From Desertivirga xinjiangensis (GTDB taxonomy: Bacteria; Bacteroidota; Bacteroidia; Sphingobacteriales; Sphingobacteriaceae), in assembly GCF_024436435.1 (NCBI RefSeq), contig NZ_JAFMZP010000004.1, positions 248,001-312,000 on the forward strand: a stretch of DNA of 64,000 nucleotides. Reading direction: 5' to 3'. Below the pieces are notes generated by a model. It worked only from the letters and a program-made list of their open reading frames with translations. It ran no database searches and was not told where the DNA came from. How positions within the stretch are numbered: position 1 is the first letter of the stretch; the number at the start of each line of letters is the position of its first letter. Positions 37,040-45,855 of the stretch are shown here, in pieces. Made by a program: the position numbers and the translations under genes.

Positions 37040-39499
37040 CTAATTGTTAGACTCCTGTTCTTTTCTTTTTCTGCGGGCCTCCCGGTTAAGTTCTCTCCTC
37101 GTTTTGTTATCCATTTCCTGTTCAGGTTTTTGTAATGGCTCCTTCTGATTTGAAGGTTGTGCATTACCAGGGTTTACTGCAGGTTGTTTGGTTTCTGCAG
37201 CAGGTTCAGTAACTTCCGGTTCCGGAATTGATACACTGTCTACAAACAGGGAATCCGTTGCAGTACTGTCTGTTGCTGTGGTGTCTATAACAACCTCTGG
37301 TGTAGGGCATTTATATTCACGTGTGATGTCAACCTCCGGTGAAGGGAACGCACCATAAGTGTACCCTGTTGAAGGGTCATGGTAAACTTTTTCCATAAAT
37401 TTACCAAAAATCGGTAAGGCGGTATGTGCCCCCTCGCCAGTTCCTGATGTACGGAAATGGACACTGCGCTCGTCACAACCCACCCAAACTCCAGTAACAA
37501 GGTCTTTAGTTATCCCCATATACCATCCATCTACGAAATCAGACGATGTTCCGGTTTTACCACCTATTTGATTTCCTTTTTTCCATAGATCCCATTCCCA
37601 TAAAGACCGGGACGTGCCTCCGGGCTCTTCCATCCCGCCTTTGAACATGTAAAGCATCAGCCAGGCAATTTCCTCGCTAATCACACTTTTTTGTTCAGCC
37701 TTGAACTCCTCGATAAGCTTGCCATCGTGGTCGGTAATGCGTTGCACTAATATCGGCTCTGTCCTTTTCCCTTTATTGAGGAATGTTCCATACGCTCTGA
37801 CCATTTCGAACACAGATACGTCGTTCGAGCCAAGGCTAACAGAAGGGACTGATTTCAGTTCGCTCTCAATTCCGCATTCATGGGCATATTTAACAACATT
37901 ATCCCAGCCAACTTGTTCTGTTATTTGAGCAGTAATTGAGTTAACAGATTTGCCCATTGCATGCCGGAGTGTCATTTCACGTCCTGAGAAAGAATAATCT
38001 GAATTCTTAGGTTCCCACACCTTATGTTCGTTGTTCTCATCGTAAGATATTTTCACTGGCTTATCGATGAACTTATCACAGGGACTCATCCCCCTTTCGA
38101 GAGCTGCCAGATAAGCAAAAGGTTTAAAAGTTGATCCAGCCTGACGTTTTGCCTGATCCACATGGTCGTATTTAAAATGGTCGAAGTCGATACCTCCAAC
38201 CCAAACCTTAATGTGTCCGGTAAAAGGATCCAGGGTCATCATGCCTGTATTCAGAATCTTAGCATAATACTTTATAGAGTCCAAAGTAGAGTACTCCACT
38301 TCTTTTTCGCCCTTCCAGCTAAACACCTTCATTTTTTTAGGAAGATTCAGGTAGTAATCTATTGAATCGGGATTGTTGTTGTATTTCTTTTTGAGATAGT
38401 CGTAGACAGGGAGACGCTGTGCTGCCTTGATTGGGAAATCTTCTATTTCTTTTCCTTCAGAGTCACGCCAGGGGTTTTGATTTCCCCAGGCATTGTTTAG
38501 GCGGGTTTGCAAAATTTTCATTTGTTCATTAACAGCCTCTTCTGCGTACTTCTGAAGTTTAGAATCTATAGTTGTATATATTTTTAATCCCGACTCATAT
38601 AAATCATAACCATTATCATCACACCATTTTTCCAGGTATCTTGCTACAGCCGTACGTAAGTAGGAGTCTCCGCGACTATCATCTTCAACCTTTCCAATGG
38701 TAAGGTTCAAGGGGCGTTTACTAAATTTCTGGTACTCAGACTGGTCGATATATTTGTATTTCTCCATTTGAGACAACACTACGTTACGTCTTTCCAATGC
38801 CTTTTCGGGGTTGTATTCCGGATTATACGTGGTGCTCGCTTTGAGCATACCAACCAGCATAGCTGCCTGATCTACACTAAGATCGTCAGTGTCTTTATTG
38901 AAGTATTTTTTTGCCGCAGTTTTTAAACCAAAGGTATTACTGCCAAAAGGAACGGTGTTGAAATACATGGTCAATATTTCTTCCTTGGTATATTGGTTTT
39001 CGAGCTTGAAGGCGGTGATCCATTCTTTTAGCTTAAATACCAGGGTTCTCACCAGAGGAATCCGTTTTACAAAGCCCTGTTGCTTGATGTTACGGGTACG
39101 ATATAGATTTTTTGCAAGTTGCTGAGTGATGGTACTTGCGCCACGCTTATCGCCCTGGGCTGTGGAAACGACGCTCGACAACAAAGAGCGGATATCGATG
39201 CCCCAGTGATTATAAAACCTGACATCTTCGGTTGCAACAAGTGCATTGATCGTTTGCGGGGTTAGCTGATTAAATTCGATGGGTGTGCGATTTTCCTTAT
39301 AATAGCGTCCGATCAGTTTGCCATCCGCCGTATAAAGTTCTGAGGCTATACGCATATTTGGCGTTCTGATGTCGTGGCGGCTTGGAGAATATCCAAATAG
39401 CCATAGAAAATTCAGCTCTATGGCACAAAAAAACAGGATAATAAAATATATTAGTATAACAACATAACGGATTGGTTTGATCCTGATTTCTCTAAACAT
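37040..39499 (-). CDS. Class A penicillin-binding protein (PBP1a type)
   Basis: This bifunctional enzyme polymerises and crosslinks peptidoglycan. The 819-residue protein has one N-terminal membrane segment (about residues 12-33). The GT51 glycosyltransferase domain carries ATEDVRFYNHWGID with the catalytic Glu, and GASTITQQLAKNLY. The transpeptidase domain has the SxxK serine in AGSTFKPF, SxN in GKSVNS, and KTGTS. After residue 730 there is a low-complexity Thr/Pro/Glu tail ending in a basic Arg/Lys-rich segment. It starts just beyond the broken barrel gene and is probably a separate unit. Confidence 0.94.
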   Translation of the reverse strand: MFREIRIKPIRYVVILIYFIILFFCAIELNFLWLFGYSPSRHDIRTPNMRIASELYTADGKLIGRYYKENRTPIEFNQLTPQTINALVATEDVRFYNHWGIDIRSLLSSVVSTAQGDKRGASTITQQLAKNLYRTRNIKQQGFVKRIPLVRTLVFKLKEWITAFKLENQYTKEEILTMYFNTVPFGSNTFGLKTAAKKYFNKDTDDLSVDQAAMLVGMLKASTTYNPEYNPEKALERRNVVLSQMEKYKYIDQSEYQKFSKRPLNLTIGKVEDDSRGDSYLRTAVARYLEKWCDDNGYDLYESGLKIYTTIDSKLQKYAEEAVNEQMKILQTRLNNAWGNQNPWRDSEGKEIEDFPIKAAQRLPVYDYLKKKYNNNPDSIDYYLNLPKKMKVFSWKGEKEVEYSTLDSIKYYAKILNTGMMTLDPFTGHIKVWVGGIDFDHFKYDHVDQAKRQAGSTFKPFAYLAALERGMSPCDKFIDKPVKISYDENNEHKVWEPKNSDYSFSGREMTLRHAMGKSVNSITAQITEQVGWDNVVKYAHECGIESELKSVPSVSLGSNDVSVFEMVRAYGTFLNKGKRTEPILVQRITDHDGKLIEEFKAEQKSVISEEIAWLMLYMFKGGMEEPGGTSRSLWEWDLWKKGNQIGGKTGTSSDFVDGWYMGITKDLVTGVWVGCDERSVHFRTSGTGEGAHTALPIFGKFMEKVYHDPSTGYTYGAFPSPEVDITREYKCPTPEVVIDTTATDSTATDSLFVDSVSIPEPEVTEPAAETKQPAVNPGNAQPSNQKEPLQKPEQEMDNKTRRELNREARRKRKEQESNN

Positions 39500-39595
39500 A
39501 AACTAATATTAATGCTTTCGCACAATTATCAACAAAATCGATATTATAATTATAAGATTAAAAAAAATGAGAAATGTATTCTTAACATTTTTTAA

Positions 39596-40372
39596 CTAAA
39601 GAAGGTTAAATTTGTCGGCATCCCTGAGAAAGGGATAAGCCCGCCTGTTTTTAACCAGCTCTTCTCTTGATATTGAAAATGTGTACAGATCTTCGTCGTT
39701 TGGCTTATAATATACGGTCTTGCCATATGGATCGATACACATGGAGTCTCCTGAATGATATATTTCATTTCCGTCATGCCCCACACGGTTAAGTCCGATT
39801 ACGTAACATTGGTTTTCAACGGCCCGTGCTGGAAGTAATGTTCTCCAATGAGAGGACCGCTTTTCAGGCCAGTTTGCAACCACCAATAAAAGATCGTAAT
39901 CGGCGTTATTGTTTCTTAGCCATACCGGAAAGCGTAGGTCATAACAAATGACCGGGCATATTTTCCATCCAAGCAGGTCTACAATAAGCCTGTCCTTACC
40001 AGTAGTGTACACGCTGTCTTCTTTCCCAAGTCCAAACAAATGTCGTTTGTCGTATTTTTCGTGGCTCCCATCCGGGCGCATCCAGATGAGACGGTTAAAA
40101 TACTGACCATCTTCTTTTATAATCATGCTGCCAGTGATCACACAGTCGAAACGTTTTGCTTGTATCTCCATCCATTGCATGGTCTTTCCGCCAGTTTCTT
40201 CGGCTAAAGTTTCAGCATTCATCGAAAAGCCTGTGCTAAACATCTCGGGAAGTATAATAAGGTCAGTCTTTTCGCGGATCGAAGATAACCTAAGGCCCAG
40301 ATTTTGCAGGTTTTTGTCTACATTTTCCCAAAACAGGTACGCTTGAAAAGTTGTAATTTTTAAAACACTCAT
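39596..40372 (-). CDS. Nitrilase-superfamily omega-amidase (YafV type)
   Basis: The 258-residue protein has the nitrilase triad: Glu in LILPEMFSTGFS, Lys in YDKRHLF and Cys in CPVICYDLRFP. It most resembles omega-amidases that hydrolyse alpha-ketoglutaramate, the by-product of glutamine transamination. It begins 26 bases after the aminotransferase gene on the same strand, the same pairing as E. coli-type yafV/ybdL. A repair or salvage role next to a methionine aminotransferase is inferred from this. Confidence 0.87.
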   Translation of the reverse strand: MSVLKITTFQAYLFWENVDKNLQNLGLRLSSIREKTDLIILPEMFSTGFSMNAETLAEETGGKTMQWMEIQAKRFDCVITGSMIIKEDGQYFNRLIWMRPDGSHEKYDKRHLFGLGKEDSVYTTGKDRLIVDLLGWKICPVICYDLRFPVWLRNNNADYDLLLVVANWPEKRSSHWRTLLPARAVENQCYVIGLNRVGHDGNEIYHSGDSMCIDPYGKTVYYKPNDEDLYTFSISREELVKNRRAYPFLRDADKFNLL

Positions 40373-40398
40373 TTAAAAGGTTTAAAATGTTTACGAAT

Positions 40399-41544
40399 TT
40401 AAACTTTAGCTAAAAGATTAACGGCTTTTTCTAAAGTTTCTTGTTTTTTTGCAAAGCAGAACCTGACTATGCCATAGTCATTACCGCGGTTATAGAATGC
40501 GGAGGCTGGAATAGCGGCAACCTGATGTTCTTTAGTCAACCTTTGAACAAAATCGATGTCTTTTTCTTCCGTGATATTTTTAATACTTGCACACTGGAAA
40601 TAAGATCCATAGCAAGGCAACAATTCAAATCTTGTTTGTTGCATCAGATCTCTGAAATAATCGCGTTTTTGCTGAAAGAATGAATTAAGTTCGGTATAAT
40701 AGCCTGTATTCTTCAAAAACTCTGCAATTGCATACTGCATAGGGGTATTAACGCTAAAAACCAGGAATTGGTGCACCTTTCTGAATTCATTCATCAGGAT
40801 TTCAGGCGCCAGGCAATATCCCAGCTTCCAACCGGTAGTATGAAAGAGCTTTCCGAATGAGACAGTTACAAAGCTTCGTTCCTTAAGTTCAGGGTAGCGC
40901 GCCATGCTTAAATGCTGCCTGTCATCGTAAACCAGGTGTTCGTAAACTTCATCACTCAATATCAGGATATCTGTACCTTTGGTGATGCTGATAAGCTGCT
41001 TTATATCTTCCTCATCCAGGATAACCCCTGTTGGATTCTGCGGAGAGTTAAGAATGATCATCCTGGTCCTTGAAGAAATAAGTTTTTTCACCATATCCCA
41101 GTCGATCTTATAGTCCGGTGGAACAAGCTCAAAAGGCTTTACAAGGCCGCCCAATAGTTTTATCGATGGAGCATAAGAGTCATAAGCCGGCTCAAATATT
41201 ATGACCTCGTCACCGGGAATGATAGTAGCAGCTATAGCGGTGAAAATAGCCTGAGTACCCCCAGCGGTAATGGTGATCTCTGTTTCCGGGTCGTAGCTTG
41301 TATTGTACAGGAGCTCTACTTTTTCAGCTATCTGGTTCCTAAGTATAAGCAGGCCGGCCATGGGAGCATATTGATTCTTGCCCTGTTTCATGAACGAGCC
41401 GACCAGGTCGATAAGTTGCGGCGGTGAATCAAAGTCAGGAAATCCCTGCGATAGGTTGATAGCGTTGTATTCTGTAGCCAGCGCCGACATCACTGTAAAA
41501 ATAGTAGTTTCGGTTTTGGGTAGCTTCGATCTAAAGTGAATCAT
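40399..41544 (-). CDS. PLP aminotransferase, methionine/glutamine type (YbdL-like)
   Basis: The 381-residue class I aminotransferase has INLSQGFPDFD at residues about 31-41, NSPQNPTGVIL, DEVYEHLVYD and the PLP lysine in SFGKLFHTTGWKLGY. It is closest to YbdL and kynurenine/glutamine aminotransferases that use methionine, glutamine or aromatic amino acids. A near match to the -7 element (TAAATTCG, plus-strand positions 41550-41557) lies five bases before the ATG. It leads the pair with the omega-amidase; together they could run the last step of methionine salvage with glutamine as donor. Confidence 0.88.
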   Translation of the reverse strand: MIHFRSKLPKTETTIFTVMSALATEYNAINLSQGFPDFDSPPQLIDLVGSFMKQGKNQYAPMAGLLILRNQIAEKVELLYNTSYDPETEITITAGGTQAIFTAIAATIIPGDEVIIFEPAYDSYAPSIKLLGGLVKPFELVPPDYKIDWDMVKKLISSRTRMIILNSPQNPTGVILDEEDIKQLISITKGTDILILSDEVYEHLVYDDRQHLSMARYPELKERSFVTVSFGKLFHTTGWKLGYCLAPEILMNEFRKVHQFLVFSVNTPMQYAIAEFLKNTGYYTELNSFFQQKRDYFRDLMQQTRFELLPCYGSYFQCASIKNITEEKDIDFVQRLTKEHQVAAIPASAFYNRGNDYGIVRFCFAKKQETLEKAVNLLAKV

Positions 41545-41670
41545 CGCGGCGAATTTATAAATAAAACTAGTTAGCGTAATGCGAAGAAAATTGTTTTAGT
41601 ATTTATACGAGATTTGAATCATTATTTTAATTAGGTGCCTCTTTGTTGCTTAAAATGATAAATTAGCAAC

Positions 41671-42639
41671 ATGAATCTCAGAAAGTTCCTGGTTCCGCTT
41701 TTACTCATAATATTCTTTTCGGCCTGCAGCAGTAAGGATAGCAATGTGCCCGTTATTGGTTTTGCAGACGCCTTTGAAGATGAAACTATTTCTCAGGCTA
41801 AAGCCGGATTCTTTGACGCCTTGGATAAGGAAGGGTTTAGTGAAAAGAACCATACGCTAAAGGTCGTATACCGTAACGCCCAGGGAGATATTCCCACTTT
41901 GACCCAAATAGTGAATTATTTTATATCAGAGAAAGTGAACCTGATTGCGAGTAATACCACATTGGCTACGATAACGGCCATTCAGCGCGCAAAAGAAATT
42001 CCGGTCTTCATGATGGTTTCGCCGGTTCCTGGTAATATGAAAGTTCTTGATGAAAAAGGTAGAACCCCCGCGAACCTGTTGGGAGTTGCAGAAGATCTGG
42101 CCTATATCGATACATCTTTCTCCTTGATCCAAACGCTGCTAAAAGCAAAGGGCAGGAAGTTAAGGGTAGGGATGATCTATAACCAGGCCGAACCTCAATC
42201 AGTTGATGCATTGAACAGGATTAAATCTTTGGCCTCAAAAAATAATATAGCTATTGAGGCTCTGCCATTAAACAGTTCTGCCGATGCCCAGCTGGTCACA
42301 CAGTCCTTGCTTGACAGGGAGATCGATGCTTTTTTTGCAAATCCCGACAATACCATCTTTGCCTCATTTGAAACGATAATCAAAAACTGTAATCAGAGAA
42401 ATGTCCCGGTTTTTACCAGTGAAGCAGGTTTGGTAAAGCGGGGCGCTGTGGCTGCCTTTGGTGCCGACATTTATCAATGGGGCTATCAGGCAGGTCTGCA
42501 GGCGGCGAAATACCTTAAAAGCGGTAAAAGGGACAATTTGCAATGGGAAATGGTTAAAGTCCGGAAGAGAGTTTATAATCCTTCAAGCGCAGAGAAATAT
42601 AAGATCAGCATTCCCGCAAACTTTGAGGCATTGAAATAA
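41671..42639 (+). CDS. ABC transporter substrate-binding lipoprotein
   Basis: The 322-residue product begins with a lipoprotein signal (LIIFFSAC, Cys19 as lipid site). The mature part is a two-lobed periplasmic-binding fold of the PF04392 (TrpX-like) type: IGFADAFEDETISQAKAGF, then VFMMVSPVPGN and TSEAGLVKRGAVAAFGADIYQWG. Homologues bind aromatic amino acids or other small ligands; the ligand here is unknown. The stop codon overlaps the permease start by one base (TAATG). It is the first gene of a three-gene importer operon. Confidence 0.9.
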   Translation: MNLRKFLVPLLLIIFFSACSSKDSNVPVIGFADAFEDETISQAKAGFFDALDKEGFSEKNHTLKVVYRNAQGDIPTLTQIVNYFISEKVNLIASNTTLATITAIQRAKEIPVFMMVSPVPGNMKVLDEKGRTPANLLGVAEDLAYIDTSFSLIQTLLKAKGRKLRVGMIYNQAEPQSVDALNRIKSLASKNNIAIEALPLNSSADAQLVTQSLLDREIDAFFANPDNTIFASFETIIKNCNQRNVPVFTSEAGLVKRGAVAAFGADIYQWGYQAGLQAAKYLKSGKRDNLQWEMVKVRKRVYNPSSAEKYKISIPANFEALK

Positions 42640-43511
42640 TGGATTTTTATCTGACGGCACTTCTACAGGGATTATGCTTTTCGGCCATCGCCGCAGGAAT
42701 TTTTATCTCCATGAAAATATTTAATATTCCGGATATAACCACTGATGGCAGTTATGCATTGGGCGGTGCTGTTACAGGGGTATTACTGTCAGCAGACTAT
42801 TCCCTGGCGCTTGTATTTCCATTAGTAGCACTGGCCGGGGCCGGTGCAGGCGTATGTACAGGTTTAATTCATACCAAACTGAAAATAAATCCGCTTCTCT
42901 CGGGTATCCTGGTGATGACCGCCCTTTACTCTATTAATCTTAGTTTAATGGGCAGGTCAAATATCCCGCTAATGAACCACAGTACTCTGTATTCTTTGCT
43001 TATGCTTTCAGATGACCATAATTTAAATACTTTGTATGTTCTGTTGTTTTTTGTGATCGTCCTGCTTTCCGCGATAACTTATCTTTTGAAAACAGATTTC
43101 GGGATTTCCATGAGAGCTACTGGAAACAGTGAAAGCATGATCCGTGCCTTAGGTGTAAATACCGACCGGATGAAAATCACAGGTCTGGCTATAGCCAATT
43201 CTTTAACAGCTATTAGCGGCTTTTTGATGACGCAGTTTCAGGGTTTTGCTGATATCAATATGGGGATTGGTATCGTCATTGTGGGACTAGGTTCTGTTAT
43301 CATTGCAGAGGCCTTTATCAATTGGTTTAATATTTCTTCAGTAAGCTTGATATTGTTACTGGTTATATCCGGAGCAATTGTATTCCAACTGGTTTTATCC
43401 CTTACCCTGAGTCTGGGTATTGATGCTACCTTACTTAAGCTGGTAACCGCACTTTTTGTCCTTGTGATTGTAAGCTTGCCAAGGATCTCATTCAGAAAAA
43501 AGTATGATTAA
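42639..43511 (+). CDS. ABC transporter permease
   Basis: The 290-residue protein is strongly hydrophobic with eight or more predicted membrane segments. It shows the branched-chain-type permease pattern (FNIPDITTDGSYALGGAV near residue 30, MRATGNSESMIRALGVN in the cytoplasmic loop, and GLGSVIIAEAF). This fits PF02653 permeases that pair with PF04392 binding proteins. It overlaps the preceding gene by one base and the following ATPase gene by eight. Confidence 0.9.
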   Translation: MDFYLTALLQGLCFSAIAAGIFISMKIFNIPDITTDGSYALGGAVTGVLLSADYSLALVFPLVALAGAGAGVCTGLIHTKLKINPLLSGILVMTALYSINLSLMGRSNIPLMNHSTLYSLLMLSDDHNLNTLYVLLFFVIVLLSAITYLLKTDFGISMRATGNSESMIRALGVNTDRMKITGLAIANSLTAISGFLMTQFQGFADINMGIGIVIVGLGSVIIAEAFINWFNISSVSLILLLVISGAIVFQLVLSLTLSLGIDATLLKLVTALFVLVIVSLPRISFRKKYD

Positions 43512-44253
43512 ACTCGAAGGAATTTCCAAGGTTTATAACGCAGGCCGGCTTAACGAGGTGAACAGCTTGAGAAATATTAATCTTTCTGTTCAGCGGGGAG
43601 AGTTCCTGGTTGTGATAGGTGCCAATGGTTCCGGTAAATCCACTCTGCTGAATATTATTGCCGGGAGCGTTGTGCATACAAAAGGAAATTTATATATCGA
43701 CGGGAAGGACTTGGGGATGCTGCCTGATTACAAAAGGAGCCGGTGGGTTGCACGTGTGTTTCAAAATCCGCTGATGGGAACTGCTCCCGACTTAAGCATT
43801 CTGGAAAATTTCAGACTTGCAGCCTTACGTACAAGTCCGAAAAAACTTAAAATAGGTATCAATAATTCTTTTATTAAAGAGGTGAAGGAAAAAGTGGCCT
43901 CACTATCTATGGGGCTTGAAGATAAGCTAGATCAGGCTATCGGGAGTTTATCCGGAGGGCAGAGGCAGGCGCTTACCCTTTTAATGAGTGTAATGGATGA
44001 CCTTAGTGTTTTGTTGCTGGATGAGCCTACTGCCGCTCTTGATCCGCGATCCGCGGAATTGGTGATGAAAACCGCCGGCAATTTGATTAAAGACTTTAAT
44101 TTAACGGCCCTAATGGTTACGCACAATTTAAAAGAATCGCTCGCGTACGGCAGCCGCTTAATTCAAATGAGTGAAGGGCAGATCGTCAGGGACGTTACAT
44201 CTGAGGAAAAGCAGCGTTTGCAGGCCTCTGATATTTATGAATGGTTCATGTGA
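43504..44253 (+). CDS. ABC transporter ATP-binding protein
   Basis: The 249-residue ATPase has Walker A GANGSGKST (about residues 39-47), the signature LSGGQRQALTLLM, Walker B VLLLDEPTAALDP and the switch His in MVTHNLKES. It overlaps the permease by eight bases and closes the operon. A weak hairpin (about 44264-44288) follows, without a T tract. Confidence 0.92.
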   Translation: MIKLEGISKVYNAGRLNEVNSLRNINLSVQRGEFLVVIGANGSGKSTLLNIIAGSVVHTKGNLYIDGKDLGMLPDYKRSRWVARVFQNPLMGTAPDLSILENFRLAALRTSPKKLKIGINNSFIKEVKEKVASLSMGLEDKLDQAIGSLSGGQRQALTLLMSVMDDLSVLLLDEPTAALDPRSAELVMKTAGNLIKDFNLTALMVTHNLKESLAYGSRLIQMSEGQIVRDVTSEEKQRLQASDIYEWFM

Positions 44254-44304
44254 AATTAAAAATGCAGGCCCTTCCCGGAAAGGTCTGCAAATTCCTGCAA
44301 ATCC

Positions 44305-44973
44305 TTATCTTCTTCCTCCACCCATCATACTCATCAACTGAGCGAAGGTAATTTCTTCATAGTCTTTAGAAGCGCTGAATATAGCAGGAGGAACTTTTCC
44401 TTCTTTTACTTCTTTTACAACTGCTTTAATTCCCATTCCACTTTGAAAGCTATTGAACTGCAAGGGAAAGCCCAAAGATTTATCAAAGAACTGAGTTAAC
44501 GAGTTTTGATTGACAGCTATATCCTTTGTAAACCAGGCTTCAGTTGTTTTTCCACTTTTTTTCTCAGTAATAGTATATTTCTGAGCGTTATACTCGTTAA
44601 TTTTTTTTGTCCCGGTACCGGCTGAGATACTGAAATCCGGACCATTCTCTTTCATCATCTCAATATCGTCAGGACTGAACAAAACGGAATATTTTTTTCC
44701 GTTCATGGGTACGTCGATAAGAAGGCGTTGAAATTCAGTTTTCGTATTCAATATAGAATTAGTGGTTGTAAAGGCGGATTTGGATAGCGTTGCCGAGGAG
44801 TCGCCCTTAAAATATACGGTTAACTCGGTTGGAAACATTGCCGCTATCTGTTGCATCTGAGGGGTCGGCAACCATTCAACCGTATATACCACTGTACCTT
44901 CGGTTATAGTTTTCTGTGCAAAGCCAAGGGTCGCAAGCGAACCAAGAACAAGACATAATATGAGCTTCGTCAT
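44305..44973 (-). CDS. Exported protein of unknown function
   Basis: The 222-residue product has a signal peptide (MTKLILCLVLGSLATLGFAQ). The mature part is beta-rich: VVYTVEWLPTPQMQQI, LTVYFKGDSSATLS, a middle segment INEYNAQKYTITEK and AWFTKDI. It ends in LMSMMGGGRR. The shape recalls Bacteroidota proteins with DUF4412-like or GLPGLI-like repeats, where a precursor is read as a strand pattern with a Tyr-Lys-Asp motif, but I am not sure of the family. It is convergent with the ABC transporter operon. Confidence 0.75.
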   Translation of the reverse strand: MTKLILCLVLGSLATLGFAQKTITEGTVVYTVEWLPTPQMQQIAAMFPTELTVYFKGDSSATLSKSAFTTTNSILNTKTEFQRLLIDVPMNGKKYSVLFSPDDIEMMKENGPDFSISAGTGTKKINEYNAQKYTITEKKSGKTTEAWFTKDIAVNQNSLTQFFDKSLGFPLQFNSFQSGMGIKAVVKEVKEGKVPPAIFSASKDYEEITFAQLMSMMGGGRR

Positions 44974-45039
44974 TAGATTGTGTTTTTAATTGTGATAATA
45001 TTAAGCAAAAATTACAAGTAACACGATCAATTTTTTGCT

Positions 45040-45855
45040 ATGAAGCTGAATTTATCGCATAGTTTGGCGTTTTTAGGGTGTTTCTCGTTCCAGTTTCAGG
45101 CATTTTCGCAGGATATAAATCTGGGACCGAGATTTACATCCCTGGGCAATATGGGAGCGGCTTTACAGGATATCTGGAGCCTGCAATCTAATCAGGCGGG
45201 TTTAGCAGCTATTGAACGGCCCGTTGCTGCCATAGCTTATCAAAGTAACTATCTCGACACTGAAATAAGTACTCAAACTGCTCTCTTCGCCTATCCTCAT
45301 AAAAAAAATGTATTTGGTATCAGTGTACAGAACTACGGAGTTTCGGTTTACAAGGAACAGCGTATGGGTTTATGTTATTCAAAGCGCTTTGGCAGCACTT
45401 TGTTCGTAGCGATAAATGCCAATATTCATCAGTTATCCATTTTACAATATGGCAGTGCTCATACCTACTCAATAGAGGCAGGGCTGCAATATAAGATAGG
45501 GAAGCAACTGCTGATCGGATCGCATATATCAAATCCAGGAAAAAATGCTTTTAATAGCGATGTGAATGCTTCGGTGCCAACGGCAATTCAGATAGGGGCT
45601 TCGTATCGCTGTTCAGACAAGGTGCTGTTAAACAGTGGGTTAATAAAAAGTTTGAGTACTATAACTGATGCGCGTTTTGGACTCGAGTATAAGCCTGGAG
45701 AAAGCGTGGCGCTTCGTGGTGGAATAAACGCAAATCCTTTCAGGCAGTTTGCCGGGTTTGGTTGTAAATATAAAGGGTTGCATGTTGACGTTGCAGCAAG
45801 CTCCCATCCCAACTTAGGCTATTCACCGCAACTGGCTTTAGGGTATGAATTTTAA
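45040..45855 (+). CDS. PorV-like outer-membrane barrel protein
   Basis: The 271-residue product has a signal peptide (about residues 1-24, FQAFSQ). The mature part starts LGPRFTSLGNMGAALQDIWSLQSNQAGL, a phrase common to PorV/PorQ and FadL-like barrels. A series of amphipathic strands follows, ending in the aromatic-terminated LGYEF expected of an outer-membrane barrel. Its gene overlaps the next by 11 bases, which itself overlaps comEC. In the type IX secretion context such proteins hold or shuttle cargo; here the operon is with comEC. Which role it plays is unknown. Confidence 0.78.
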   Translation: MKLNLSHSLAFLGCFSFQFQAFSQDINLGPRFTSLGNMGAALQDIWSLQSNQAGLAAIERPVAAIAYQSNYLDTEISTQTALFAYPHKKNVFGISVQNYGVSVYKEQRMGLCYSKRFGSTLFVAINANIHQLSILQYGSAHTYSIEAGLQYKIGKQLLIGSHISNPGKNAFNSDVNASVPTAIQIGASYRCSDKVLLNSGLIKSLSTITDARFGLEYKPGESVALRGGINANPFRQFAGFGCKYKGLHVDVAASSHPNLGYSPQLALGYEF

